From an uncultured Novosphingobium sp. (GTDB taxonomy: Bacteria > Pseudomonadota > Alphaproteobacteria > Sphingomonadales > Sphingomonadaceae): a stretch of 9,476 nucleotides of DNA. Each line of letters opens with the position of its first letter. Position 1 is the stretch's first letter. The position numbers and the translations under genes are program-made. The DNA lies in NCBI GenBank assembly GCA_937860195.1, contig CALMBN010000267.1:1-9476 (forward strand), given 5' to 3'. Under the pieces are notes generated by a model. It had not been told where the DNA came from, searched no databases, and was given only the letters and a program-made list of their open reading frames with translations. Positions 1 through 5,563 of this stretch are shown here, piece by piece.

Positions 1-2654
1 GCCTGGCGGTAGGACACGGTGCCGTTGGCGCTGCCGCCCAGGCCCGATTTCGGGAAGAGCATGTCAACAATGGCCAGCGGCATTTGCGAAACATTGGCGT
101 CGAACTCGGTCGCCCCTCCACCGAACAGTCCGGAAACCTGGGCCCGCCCACCGGAATATTCGAGAGCTGTCCTGTGGACGCGCCACGCGCTGCCCTCAAG
201 TGTCAGGATGACGGGGCTGGTGAGCCGTACCGGCTTTCGATCGATTGTGCCCGAACCGATCAGCTCAATCCGGTCCTTGCTAATCCGGGCGTCGGTCTGC
301 AGGTCAAAGGCGCGGCCCCGCGATCCGGCCAGCGCAGCACGCACTTCGCCCGATCCGCCAATCATTTTTACACTTGCGGCCAGCCGAGCCAGCTTGACCC
401 CGCCATAGGACAGCCCCTGGCCGGTCATCGCCCCGTCGATTGACGTGCCTTGCGGATCGAGCCGGATAACCCCATTGAATGCTGCTCGCCTCGCCGCCAC
501 AGCGGGGGGACCTTCGAGCATTGCGTCGCGTATTTTCACCTGCGCTTCGATTTGCTGGATCGTGCCGACCGGCGCAAAATCGAGCGTTCCGCTGGCCGCG
601 CCTCCAAGCGCCAATTGGCCGACAAAGCCATTTTCTGCCGAGCGCAGCGCACCCTTCGCATTGATGTTTGAGGCGGTCAGTGTGGCCACGACGATCGTTG
701 CCGCCGCGCGCGACGGGAGGAGGATCGCGCCATTGCCGCCAAAGTGCCCAAGCCTGGAGCCTCCGTTTGCACGCCAGCCAAAACCATTGGCGTCAGGATC
801 GAGCAGCAAATGAACGTCCCGCAGGCCCATCGCTTCGTTCGGTCGCGCCAGCGCCAGGGCTATTTTTGGTCGTTCGATACGGCCATCAAGGACAAGCCGG
901 GTCACGGGGCCATATTGCGCCTGGTGCCCCAGGCCCTCGAAAAAGAAGGTTCCGTCCCGCCGCCGGTAGCCATTGCCGGTAAGCGAGAGGCCGGGCGAGG
1001 TCAGCTTCAGCTTGACGAAACGGACGATGCCGTCGGGTCCTCGCGTCAGGCCTGTGTCGATTACCGGCAGGCCGCGCGTCAGGCTCGCCAGGAAGCTGTT
1101 GTCAAGGCGCCGCACCCAAGCCTGGCCACGTCCGACGACCTGCGTTCCATGCCCGCCTGCGCCAGGAATGACTTTCAACTCGCTCTTCACGTCGACAATG
1201 CCAAGACCCGGGATATGGTAACGCTGAAGCTGCCCGGCCAGCCCGACTTCGTAGCGTCCGGTAACAAGGTCAACGAACAGGTTCAGCCTTCCCGAAAGCT
1301 TGTCAGACTTGAGGACGAGCCCGTCCCCAACCAGCGCCTTGCCTGTCACGCTCAACACCCCGCCCAGCGCGATGTTGGCGAGGATGCCGCCTGCCACATC
1401 GCCGACGCCCGTGATCCGTCTTGCAACGAGCTTCAGCGGGACGAGGATCGGGGGCTTGCCAAGCCGCCCCTGGCCAGATGCTCGCACCGCCTCGAACCCG
1501 GTCTTGTCGAATGCAACGAACGGTGCGGTCAGCAGGTAATCGAAGCTTGCCGTACCGAACGCGCCATCGAGCCGGGCCTTCAGTGCGACGTCGCGCCCCG
1601 TCATATTGGGAAACAGTGCGCGCGGCTCAAGGAGGTGTGCATCGATATTGAGCGGGCTGAACCGGTTGGCCGCGAGATCGACGGTGCCCGTGATGTTGGC
1701 GGCCAGGGCACGGGACGCCACATGCAGGGTGGTTTCGAGTCTGCGATTCGCCAGCCGGGCGCCGCCCCGGATGCGCAGCATAGGCGCGCTCAGCCGCTGG
1801 AGCTTGCCTCGCGTGATTGTCATGAGTGCCAATTGCCCGTCCAGGACGAAGGTCCCTGCAGCGTTGGTCAGGGCAAGCTGGACAACTTGCACGCCCGAAA
1901 CCTGTGTGATGAGCTTGCCTTGCCATTGCTTCCAGTCGCCATCGCCGGTGACCTTCAGTGCAACCGGTCGGGCTGTCCCTATGACCTGACCGAAGACACC
2001 GCCCGCCGGTGCCGTAAGGCCAGCATCGAGATCGAATCGATTCCTGTCGGGTTCGGCATTGAGCAGCAAGGTCAGCCGGTCACCGGCCGCCGCATCGGCG
2101 TTGAGCCTGATCACCGCGCGACCGCTGCGAATGTCGGCCGTTGCGGCAAGGTGGCCGATCCGGCGCTTGCCACCCGCCACCGCTGGTTCGATCATGAACC
2201 TGCCAACCGTCAGCTGGCTGACGCGGATATCGAAGTCGGGCAGGATAGGTCCCTTCCTGGCCGATGGCCGCAATCTGGGGATTTTATGGAGTGTTGCGAC
2301 CGGGATTTTCAGGCTGGAAATGTCAAGCCGGTTCGCCAGCCAGCCAGCCGGGGTCCAGTGCAGCCGTGCGTCCGAAGTGTGGAAAAACAGGCCATCCGGA
2401 TCATAGAGCCGCACGTCCTTCAGCCGCACTTTCGAGTAAATCGAGCCGTCTATCCGGCCAATGCGGATCCTGAGGCCCGATTGTGGTGCCTGCGCGGCAA
2501 TCTGGTCCGCAATGAATCGATGGCCGACACTGGTGTCAGCGATCCAGAGCAGGAAGACGATCAGCAGCACCAGGCCGCCAAGCGTCATCGCAACGATCGG
2601 CCCGAACAGCCGCGTCTTGCGCCAATCGTTTGTATGGCTCCCCGGCAAGACCAA
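1..2654 (-). CDS. tamB: Translocation/assembly module TamB, N-terminal part (cut by window edge)
   Basis: The minus-strand frame is open from the left edge to a TGA just upstream of 2702, giving about 880 residues. With the start used here, basic residues (DWRKTR) precede one signal-anchor helix (about residues 19-40), followed by the TamB N-terminal signature: TSVGHRFIADQIA, SGLRIRIGRIDGSIY and LKDVRLYDPDGLF. The rest is long beta-rich sequence typical of the hydrophobic-groove repeats of this family; the visible end reads GLGGSANGTVSYRQ. TamB proteins are about 1200-1500 residues, so the conserved C-terminal TamB domain is outside the window. Family role: inner-membrane-anchored periplasm-spanning protein, acting with TamA in outer-membrane protein assembly and in phospholipid transport. 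The start is uncertain. TTG at 2654 is chosen because GGGGAG lies 10 nt upstream and the basic segment is kept; other options are TTG 2702, 2672, 2648 and ATG 2588, the last of which starts inside the helix. No tamA lies next to it. Confidence 0.88.
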   Translation of the reverse strand, partial: MVLPGSHTNDWRKTRLFGPIVAMTLGGLVLLIVFLLWIADTSVGHRFIADQIAAQAPQSGLRIRIGRIDGSIYSKVRLKDVRLYDPDGLFFHTSDARLHWTPAGWLANRLDISSLKIPVATLHKIPRLRPSARKGPILPDFDIRVSQLTVGRFMIEPAVAGGKRRIGHLAATADIRSGRAVIRLNADAAAGDRLTLLLNAEPDRNRFDLDAGLTAPAGGVFGQVIGTARPVALKVTGDGDWKQWQGKLITQVSGVQVVQLALTNAAGTFVLDGQLALMTITRGKLQRLSAPMLRIRGGARLANRRLETTLHVASRALAANITGTVDLAANRFSPLNIDAHLLEPRALFPNMTGRDVALKARLDGAFGTASFDYLLTAPFVAFDKTGFEAVRASGQGRLGKPPILVPLKLVARRITGVGDVAGGILANIALGGVLSVTGKALVGDGLVLKSDKLSGRLNLFVDLVTGRYEVGLAGQLQRYHIPGLGIVDVKSELKVIPGAGGHGTQVVGRGQAWVRRLDNSFLASLTRGLPVIDTGLTRGPDGIVRFVKLKLTSPGLSLTGNGYRRRDGTFFFEGLGHQAQYGPVTRLVLDGRIERPKIALALARPNEAMGLRDVHLLLDPDANGFGWRANGGSRLGHFGGNGAILLPSRAAATIVVATLTASNINAKGALRSAENGFVGQLALGGAASGTLDFAPVGTIQQIEAQVKIRDAMLEGPPAVAARRAAFNGVIRLDPQGTSIDGAMTGQGLSYGGVKLARLAASVKMIGGSGEVRAALAGSRGRAFDLQTDARISKDRIELIGSGTIDRKPVRLTSPVILTLEGSAWRVHRTALEYSGGRAQVSGLFGGGATEFDANVSQMPLAIVDMLFPKSGLGGSANGTVSYRQ

Positions 2655-2832
2655 GGCTTCGAAACTCCCCAAATGATCAAAGCGTCGCCCTGATTCGACC
2701 AAGGCTCAGCCTGACTGGTTTAGGGAAGCGGAGTGAAGAAAGGCTTGATCAATGGTTAGGATGATCTTGACTATAGACCAGGAGCCCAGACCGAAGGCTT
2801 GCGAAGCGGCAGATTTTTGGGAGAAGCTCGGG

Positions 2833-2870
2833 GAGGCGGGGCTGCGGAGACCAGGGTGCAGCCCCGCCTC
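2833..2870 (-). other. Perfect 13-bp inverted repeat; candidate tamB leader hairpin or small-RNA hairpin
   Basis: The arms GAGGCGGGGCTGC (2833-2845) and GCAGCCCCGCCTC (2858-2870) are perfectly complementary, with a 12-nt loop. No T-run follows on either strand, and the flanking genes diverge, so a normal gene-end terminator is not expected here. Read on the minus strand it would start about 20 nt after the transcription start predicted from the sigma-54-like promoter at 2902-2917. It could be a structured leader of tamB, part of a small RNA, or a repeat of the GC-rich palindrome kind. The inverted repeat is seen directly; the role is inference. Confidence 0.6.
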
Positions 2871-2901
2871 TATCGAGACTACTTGGGGGTATCTGATACA
2901 A

Positions 2902-2917
2902 TGCAGAGGGCGTGCCA
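2902..2917 (-). promoter_or_regulatory. Sigma-54-type (-24/-12) promoter match upstream of tamB
   Basis: On the minus strand the sequence reads TGGCACGCCCTCTGCA. It matches the RpoN consensus TGGCACG-N4-TTGCW except for C in place of the first T of the -12 element, with the required 10 nt between the invariant GG (2916-2915) and GC (2904-2903). Start of transcription would be near 2891, giving a leader of more than 200 nt to tamB that includes the 13-bp hairpin. It agrees at 14 of 16 positions with the match at 5400-5415 on the same strand. Match and spacing are seen; use by RpoN is inferred. Confidence 0.45.
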
Positions 2918-3055
2918 GTTTCGTTTATCGTTTATTTTACAACAGGATATCGAATTTTCCTGAATCACCGCAATGGGCTATTGTAAACATTTCCGACACA
3001 GCAATTCCTGCAAAGGCACTTGGCAAAGTGGTTTTGACACTCCACGCTGGTCACT

Positions 3056-3856
3056 ATGGATATCAAAGACATGTTCGATCCCGATGGTGAGGCACCGCCC
3101 GCCACACCGGCCGCCACGCTGGTCATCTTTCGAAATTGCGCGGATGGCGGCGCGCCGCAGTTGCTGATGGTCCAGCGCTCCAAGGAGATGCGCTTTGCTG
3201 GCGGAGCGGCAGTGTTTCCCGGCGGCCGGGTTGACGATGCTGACCTTGAACTCGCCAATTTTCATGGTGCGGAAAATGACGATCATCGTTCCGAACTGGC
3301 TGCGCGAATCGCGGCCGTTCGTGAAACGCTTGAAGAGACCGGTCTGGCGGTAGGACTGAACGAGCGGCCCAGTCTGGAAGATGCCCGCACTGCCAGGGCG
3401 CAACTGCTGGAGCTTGGAGCGCTCGCCCCGGTACTTGAGACGATGGGCTGGACACTCGATCTGGATCGGCTCGTGCCATTCTCGCGCTGGCGGCCCAAAC
3501 ATAAGGAAATCCGGGTGTTCGACACTCGTTTTTACCTCGCAGATCTCGGCACTGGAGCGGTCGATCTACTGGTCGATCAGACCGAGAATACCCACCTGTT
3601 CTGGGCAAGTGCGACGCAAGCGTTGCAAATGGCCGACACTGGCGAAATCAAGATCATCTTCCCGACCCGCCGCAATCTTGAGCGGCTCGCCCAGTTCGGT
3701 AGTTTTGATGACGCACTGGCGCATGTCGCCCATTTTCCATCCACAATGATCACTCCGTTTATGGAACTGCGCGATGGGGTGCCGTGGCTGCTGATCCCGC
3801 CCGATGCCGGCTATCCGGTCGATGGCGAAATGCTGGAAAGCGCATCTCGCGGATAG
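3056..3856 (+). CDS. NUDT19-like Nudix hydrolase (266 aa)
   Basis: The Nudix core is split as in the NUDT19 group: the first half is FPGGRVDDADL at residues 54-64 and the catalytic half AAVRETLEETGLAVG at 86-100, supplying the metal-binding RExxEE glutamates. An insert of about 25 residues replaces the usual short spacer of the GX5EX7REUXEEXGU box. Downstream come the NUDT19-type segments SRWRP (143-147), RVFDTRFYLA (153-162) and IIFPTRRNLERLA (200-212). Family members cleave pyrophosphate bonds; NUDT19 of mammals is a CoA/acyl-CoA diphosphatase, but I do not see a clear CoA-binding signature, so the substrate is open. No signal peptide, so cytoplasmic. ATG 3056 gives the longest form; ATG 3071 is possible, and neither has a good Shine-Dalgarno. 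Divergent from tamB and transcribed towards the tRNA-flanking repeats. Confidence 0.9.
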   Translation: MDIKDMFDPDGEAPPATPAATLVIFRNCADGGAPQLLMVQRSKEMRFAGGAAVFPGGRVDDADLELANFHGAENDDHRSELAARIAAVRETLEETGLAVGLNERPSLEDARTARAQLLELGALAPVLETMGWTLDLDRLVPFSRWRPKHKEIRVFDTRFYLADLGTGAVDLLVDQTENTHLFWASATQALQMADTGEIKIIFPTRRNLERLAQFGSFDDALAHVAHFPSTMITPFMELRDGVPWLLIPPDAGYPVDGEMLESASRG

Positions 3857-3888
3857 AGCAGCCACGTGCGCGCAAGGATGTGTGGGAT

Positions 3889-4036
3889 TGGCGCGCCCCG
3901 GAGAACAAAGTCCAAACACCCTCGACAAGGGCCGGGTGTGTTCGACCGAAGGGAGACTGGCGCGCCCCGGAGGACAAAGTCCGAACACCCTCGACAAGGG
4001 CCGGGCGTGTTCGACCGAAGGGAGATTGGCGCGCCC
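3889..4036. repeat. 69-bp tandem repeat, two copies plus a 10-bp third start inside the tRNA 3' end
   Basis: Copy 1 (3889-3957) and copy 2 (3958-4026) differ at four positions, about 94% identical. Each begins with TGGCGCGCCC, and exactly one period later (4027) the same ten bases form the encoded CCA, discriminator and acceptor end of the tRNA-Arg gene. Each copy also holds an imperfect dyad with ACACCC or CGAACAC arms around an ACAAGGGCC loop. Since 69 is a multiple of three, all frames repeat through it and produce false ORFs. There are only two full copies and no spacers, so it is not a CRISPR array. It looks like a tRNA-tail duplication or a member of a dispersed palindromic repeat family. 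Confidence 0.9.
3982..4013. terminator. Possible bidirectional terminator inside repeat copy 2
   Basis: CGAACAC (3982-3988) pairs with GTGTTCG (4007-4013), with an inner CCT/AGG pair (3989-3991 with 3997-3999). Read on the minus strand, just downstream of the tRNA gene, the hairpin is followed by GACTTTGT, a weak T-tract. It could end the tRNA transcript and, read the other way, the Nudix transcript. The fold is visible; terminator activity is inference. Copy 1 has a C-to-T and G-to-A changed version with a weaker outer stem. Confidence 0.3.
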
Positions 4037-4103
4037 GGCAGGGGTCGAACCTGCGGCCTCAAGATTAGAAGTCTCGCGCTCTATCCAGCTGAGCTACGGG
4101 CGC
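4027..4103 (-). tRNA. tRNA-Arg (anticodon TCT), CCA encoded
   Basis: The minus strand folds as a full cloverleaf: acceptor GCGCCCG (4103-4097) with CGGGCGC (4037-4031), D-arm GCTC-AGCTGGATA-GAGC, anticodon stem CGAGA/TCTTG with loop CTTCTAA giving anticodon TCT, and T-arm GCAGG-TTCGAAC-CCTGC. Discriminator base is G (4030) and the CCA tail is encoded (4029-4027). It decodes AGA and probably AGG arginine codons, which are rare in GC-rich genomes. It stands alone between the Nudix gene and yhhQ; its 3' end is in phase with the neighbouring 69-bp repeats. Confidence 0.97.
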
Positions 4104-4114
4104 GCGCCGTGCCT

Positions 4115-4143
4115 CCCATAGTCAGGGTTTGCGGCCCGCGCAA
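4115..4143 (-). promoter_or_regulatory. Candidate promoter of the tRNA-Arg gene
   Basis: On the minus strand, TTGCGC (4143-4138) and TATGGG (4120-4115) are spaced by 17 bp and would start transcription a few bases before the mature tRNA 5' end at 4103. The boxes fit the alphaproteobacterial housekeeping pattern only moderately. Between and over them lies an inverted repeat TTTGCG-GCCCG-CGCAAA (4128-4144), which also covers the region where a yhhQ promoter must sit, as only 61 bp separate the tRNA from yhhQ. Confidence 0.35.
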
Positions 4144-4164
4144 ACTTGGCTAGCGTGCCGTCCC

Positions 4165-4953
4165 ATGAGCGAGACTATCCAGCAGATCGACGGCACCCAG
4201 GGTGCCCGCCGCCATTTCCGCTATTTCGACTATGTGATGGCGGCCTTCGTCGCGATCCTGCTGCTGTCGAACCTGATCGGGGCGAGCAAGCTGTCAGTCG
4301 TGAATTTGTCTTGGCTGACTGGTGCAACCAGTTGGCTGCCCTGGCACTGGCTGGGGATCGGACCGGACGGCTTGATGATATTTGGCGCTGGTATTCTGTT
4401 CTTCCCGCTGTCCTATGTCATCGGCGATGTGCTGACCGAGGTCTATGGTTACGCAAACGCCCGGCGCTGCGTCTGGACCGGATTTTTCGCCCTGTTGTTC
4501 ATGGCCTTCATGAGCTTCGTGGTGGTTTCAATGCCGCCGGCTTCAATCTGGGACGGACAGTCCGCCTATCAAAGCGTGTTCGGAAACACCTGGCGGATTG
4601 TGCTTGCCTCAGTTCTCGCGTTCTGGGCGGGGGAGTTCGTAAACAGCTTTGTGCTGGCCCGTATGAAGATCTGGACTGGCGGGCAAAAGTTGTGGACTCG
4701 AACGATCGGCTCAACGTTCTTCGGCCAAGCGGTGGACAGCGCGATCTTTTATCCGATCGCCTTTCTGGGCGTTTGGGAAACCGAGACTGTCATCAAGGTG
4801 ATGATCACCAACTGGTTTCTAAAGGTACTGTGGGAGGCGCTGCTCACGCCAGTGACCTATGCGGTGGTCGGCTGGTTCAAGGCGCGCGAGGGCGTGGATG
4901 TCTATGACACCAGCACCGATTTTTCACCCTTCGCCAAGACCGAAGCGGTCTAG
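4165..4953 (+). CDS. yhhQ: Queuosine precursor transporter, YhhQ/VUT_1 family (262 aa)
   Basis: Six hydrophobic segments are visible at about residues 22-40, 68-88, 103-123, 144-166, 185-203 and 207-237. Family motifs include SNLIGASK (35-42), FPLSYVIGDVLTEVYGY (80-96), FWAGEFVNSFVLARMK (153-168) and IGSTFFGQAVDSAIFYPIAF (181-200). YhhQ proteins sit in the inner membrane and import the 7-deazaguanine precursors preQ0/preQ1 for queuosine modification of tRNAs with GUN anticodons. Length is normal for the family; the N-terminal ~20 residues are polar and cytoplasmic-like. ATG 4165 is chosen because it fits family length; a TTG at 4129 would add 12 residues. No Shine-Dalgarno is visible, so the mRNA may have a very short leader. 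The neighbouring tRNA-Arg is not a queuosine substrate. Confidence 0.93.
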   Translation: MSETIQQIDGTQGARRHFRYFDYVMAAFVAILLLSNLIGASKLSVVNLSWLTGATSWLPWHWLGIGPDGLMIFGAGILFFPLSYVIGDVLTEVYGYANARRCVWTGFFALLFMAFMSFVVVSMPPASIWDGQSAYQSVFGNTWRIVLASVLAFWAGEFVNSFVLARMKIWTGGQKLWTRTIGSTFFGQAVDSAIFYPIAFLGVWETETVIKVMITNWFLKVLWEALLTPVTYAVVGWFKAREGVDVYDTSTDFSPFAKTEAV

Positions 4954-4975
4954 GCCCCGTCCGCAGACGGGGCCT
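4952..4975. terminator. Hairpin at the yhhQ / pspC-like convergent ends
   Basis: AGGCCCCGTC (4952-4961) and GACGGGGCCT (4966-4975) form a perfect 10-bp stem with loop CGCA. The left arm begins within the yhhQ TAG stop codon. The stem sits between two converging genes, yhhQ and the PspC-domain gene ending at 4990, so it probably serves both. Neither side has a T-run, so it may act with Rho or mainly protect 3' ends. Confidence 0.6.
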
Positions 4976-4989
4976 CACCAGCGATCCGG

Positions 4990-5205
4990 TCAATCGGCGA
5001 TGAGGCCGATCGCGAGGTAGACAATGATCAGCGAGCCGAAGCCGAAGACCGTGCCGAGCGCAAACCCGATCCGGACAAGATTGGCATCCCAGCCGAAATA
5101 GTTGGCGATGCCGCTGCACACGCCCATGAACTTGCCGTTCGTCTGGTCGAGCCGGAAGCGGCGGCCAGTGGTCAGATCATTTTCGATGTGATTGATCTGG
5201 GTCAT
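4990..5205 (-). CDS. PspC-domain small membrane protein (71 aa)
   Basis: The protein consists of a short polar N-terminus with RRFRLDQTNGK, the PspC core FMGVCSGIANYFGWD (26-40) followed by LVRIGFAL, and one hydrophobic segment at about 45-69 ending IGLIAD. PspC-domain proteins are inner-membrane sensors or effectors of envelope stress; in E. coli PspC works with PspB, PspA and the sigma-54 activator PspF. This one is shorter than E. coli PspC (119 aa) and lacks its C-terminal part, so equivalence is not assumed. ATG 5205 has GGAGAAG about 7 nt upstream. Its ATG overlaps the TGA of the upstream microprotein gene (ATGA at 5205-5202), indicating translational coupling. The pair follows a sigma-54-like promoter. 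No pspA, pspB or pspF is in the window. Confidence 0.9.
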   Translation of the reverse strand: MTQINHIENDLTTGRRFRLDQTNGKFMGVCSGIANYFGWDANLVRIGFALGTVFGFGSLIIVYLAIGLIAD

Positions 5206-5342
5206 GCGACTTCTCCAACGTAAACGGTGCTGGCTTGAGCAGCAGATGGCATCGTGACCGTGCCGCCGAACAGGATAAGCGAAAGGACCAGAGCCGAAGC
5301 GGCTGCAGCCAGTTTGTGAGCGAAAGTAGATTGCTGCGTCAT
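5202..5342 (-). CDS. 46-aa exported or single-span membrane microprotein coupled to PspC-domain gene
   Basis: I do not recognise a named family. The protein begins MTQQSTFAHK, then has one hydrophobic segment (about residues 11-29, rich in Ala, Leu, Val), then PSAAQA followed by the nine residues STVYVGEVA. This looks like a Sec signal peptide with an AQA cleavage site, which would release only a nonapeptide, or like an uncleaved membrane anchor with a short periplasmic tail. ATG 5342 is preferred: GAAGGAAA lies just upstream, and the sigma-54-like promoter predicts a start of transcription near 5389, which excludes the longer ATG at 5393. The stop codon overlaps the PspC-domain start by ATGA. 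Context suggests a partner or regulator of the PspC protein; this is inference. Confidence 0.7.
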   Translation of the reverse strand: MTQQSTFAHKLAAAASALVLSLILFGGTVTMPSAAQASTVYVGEVA

Positions 5343-5399
5343 GGTTGTTTCCTTCGTTTCATTTGGTTCCGCGGGCAATTCCGCAGATGCCATGATGAT

Positions 5400-5415
5400 T
5401 GCAGGGGCCGTGCCA
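5400..5415 (-). promoter_or_regulatory. Sigma-54-type promoter of the microprotein-PspC operon
   Basis: The minus strand reads TGGCACGGCCCCTGCA: a full -24 element TGGCACG and a -12 element CTGCA, with exactly 10 nt between GG (5414-5413) and GC (5402-5401). Transcription would start near 5389, leaving a leader of about 47 nt with a good ribosome-binding site. Psp genes in enterobacteria are sigma-54/PspF controlled, so the match fits the gene content. The one deviation from consensus is C for T at the first base of TTGC. Sequence match is seen; RpoN use is inferred. Confidence 0.55.
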
Positions 5416-5437
5416 AATTCGAAAAAGTGCGGAAATC

Positions 5438-5467
5438 CAAGCTTTCACGCAGATGAACGAAAGCTTG
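5438..5467. promoter_or_regulatory. 9-bp-arm dyad upstream of the PspC operon promoter
   Basis: CAAGCTTTC (5438-5446) and GAAAGCTTG (5459-5467) are a perfect inverted repeat with a 12-nt spacer; arm centres are 21 bp apart, two helical turns, which suits a dimeric activator. It is centred about 64 bp upstream of the predicted start of transcription. It may be the enhancer site for a PspF-like activator, or a site for a recF-side regulator. It does not resemble a terminator, as no gene ends here. Confidence 0.5.
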
Positions 5468-5477
5468 CTCACAGGTG

Positions 5478-5494
5478 AATTGGTAACAATTGGT
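5478..5494. promoter_or_regulatory. AATTGGT direct repeats with overlapping AATTG/CAATT dyad
   Basis: AATTGGT occurs at 5478-5484 and again at 5488-5494, a 10-bp period placing both on the same DNA face. The same bases form an inverted repeat AATTG-GTAA-CAATT (5478-5491). The site lies about 95 bp upstream of the predicted start of the PspC operon and about 80 bp before recF, so it could serve either. A weak recF promoter, TTGGTG (5490-5495) with TATCAC (5514-5519) at 18-bp spacing, overlaps its right end. Confidence 0.3.
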
Positions 5495-5563
5495 GAAATT
5501 TCCTAACTTTCGGTATCACGCTTTCAGGTGACAGCAGGCCCTCCCCCGCACTATCGCCGCACC

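Larger units (their letters stand above)
2655..3055. other. Divergent intergenic region, 400 bp, no gene
   Basis: This gap separates the divergent tamB and Nudix genes. I find no convincing coding sequence on either strand. It holds, from left to right: a foldable stretch at 2782-2829 (GAGC/GCTC, CCCA/TGGG and an inner GCTT-GCG-AAGC hairpin), a perfect 13-bp inverted repeat at 2833-2870, a sigma-54-like promoter on the minus strand at 2902-2917, an AT-rich tract at about 2918-2960 with two GTTTAT repeats, a short inverted repeat CAGGA/TCCTG at 2943-2962, and a small CACTT-GGCA-AAGTG hairpin at 3017-3030 just before the Nudix start. The tract from about 2918 to 3010 is clearly lower in GC than the flanking genes, as expected for promoter DNA. 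Confidence 0.7.

Noticed and set aside
744..2693. 649-codon open frame on the plus strand
   Set aside because: It is antisense to tamB with shared codon boundaries. Its translation is compositionally odd (Gln, Arg, Cys rich, no domain), while the minus strand gives clear TamB motifs. Long antisense frames are expected in high-GC genes.
2655..3055. Remnant of tamA or a degraded mobile element
   Set aside because: I could see no stretch resembling POTRA or barrel sequence on either strand, and no terminal inverted repeats or target duplications.
2752..3090. 112-codon plus-strand frame in the tamB-Nudix gap
   Set aside because: It runs through the 13-bp inverted repeat, the promoter-like AT-rich tract and into the Nudix gene, has no ribosome-binding site and no recognisable motif.
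3889..4036. CRISPR array
   Set aside because: The units are directly tandem without spacers, there are only two full copies, and no cas gene is present.
3784..4153. Several overlapping frames on both strands across the tRNA and the 69-bp repeats
   Set aside because: They are products of the repeats (period divisible by three) and of translating the tRNA gene, which gives the well-known false peptide type containing GRTCGLKIRSLALYPAELRA.
4104..4164. preQ1 riboswitch before yhhQ
   Set aside because: The leader is at most a few dozen bases and lacks the A-rich tail and pseudoknot pattern of preQ1 aptamers.
5202..5393. Longer 63-aa start of the microprotein at 5393
   Set aside because: No ribosome-binding site, and this ATG lies upstream of the predicted sigma-54 transcription start; it would also put a charged stretch before the signal sequence.
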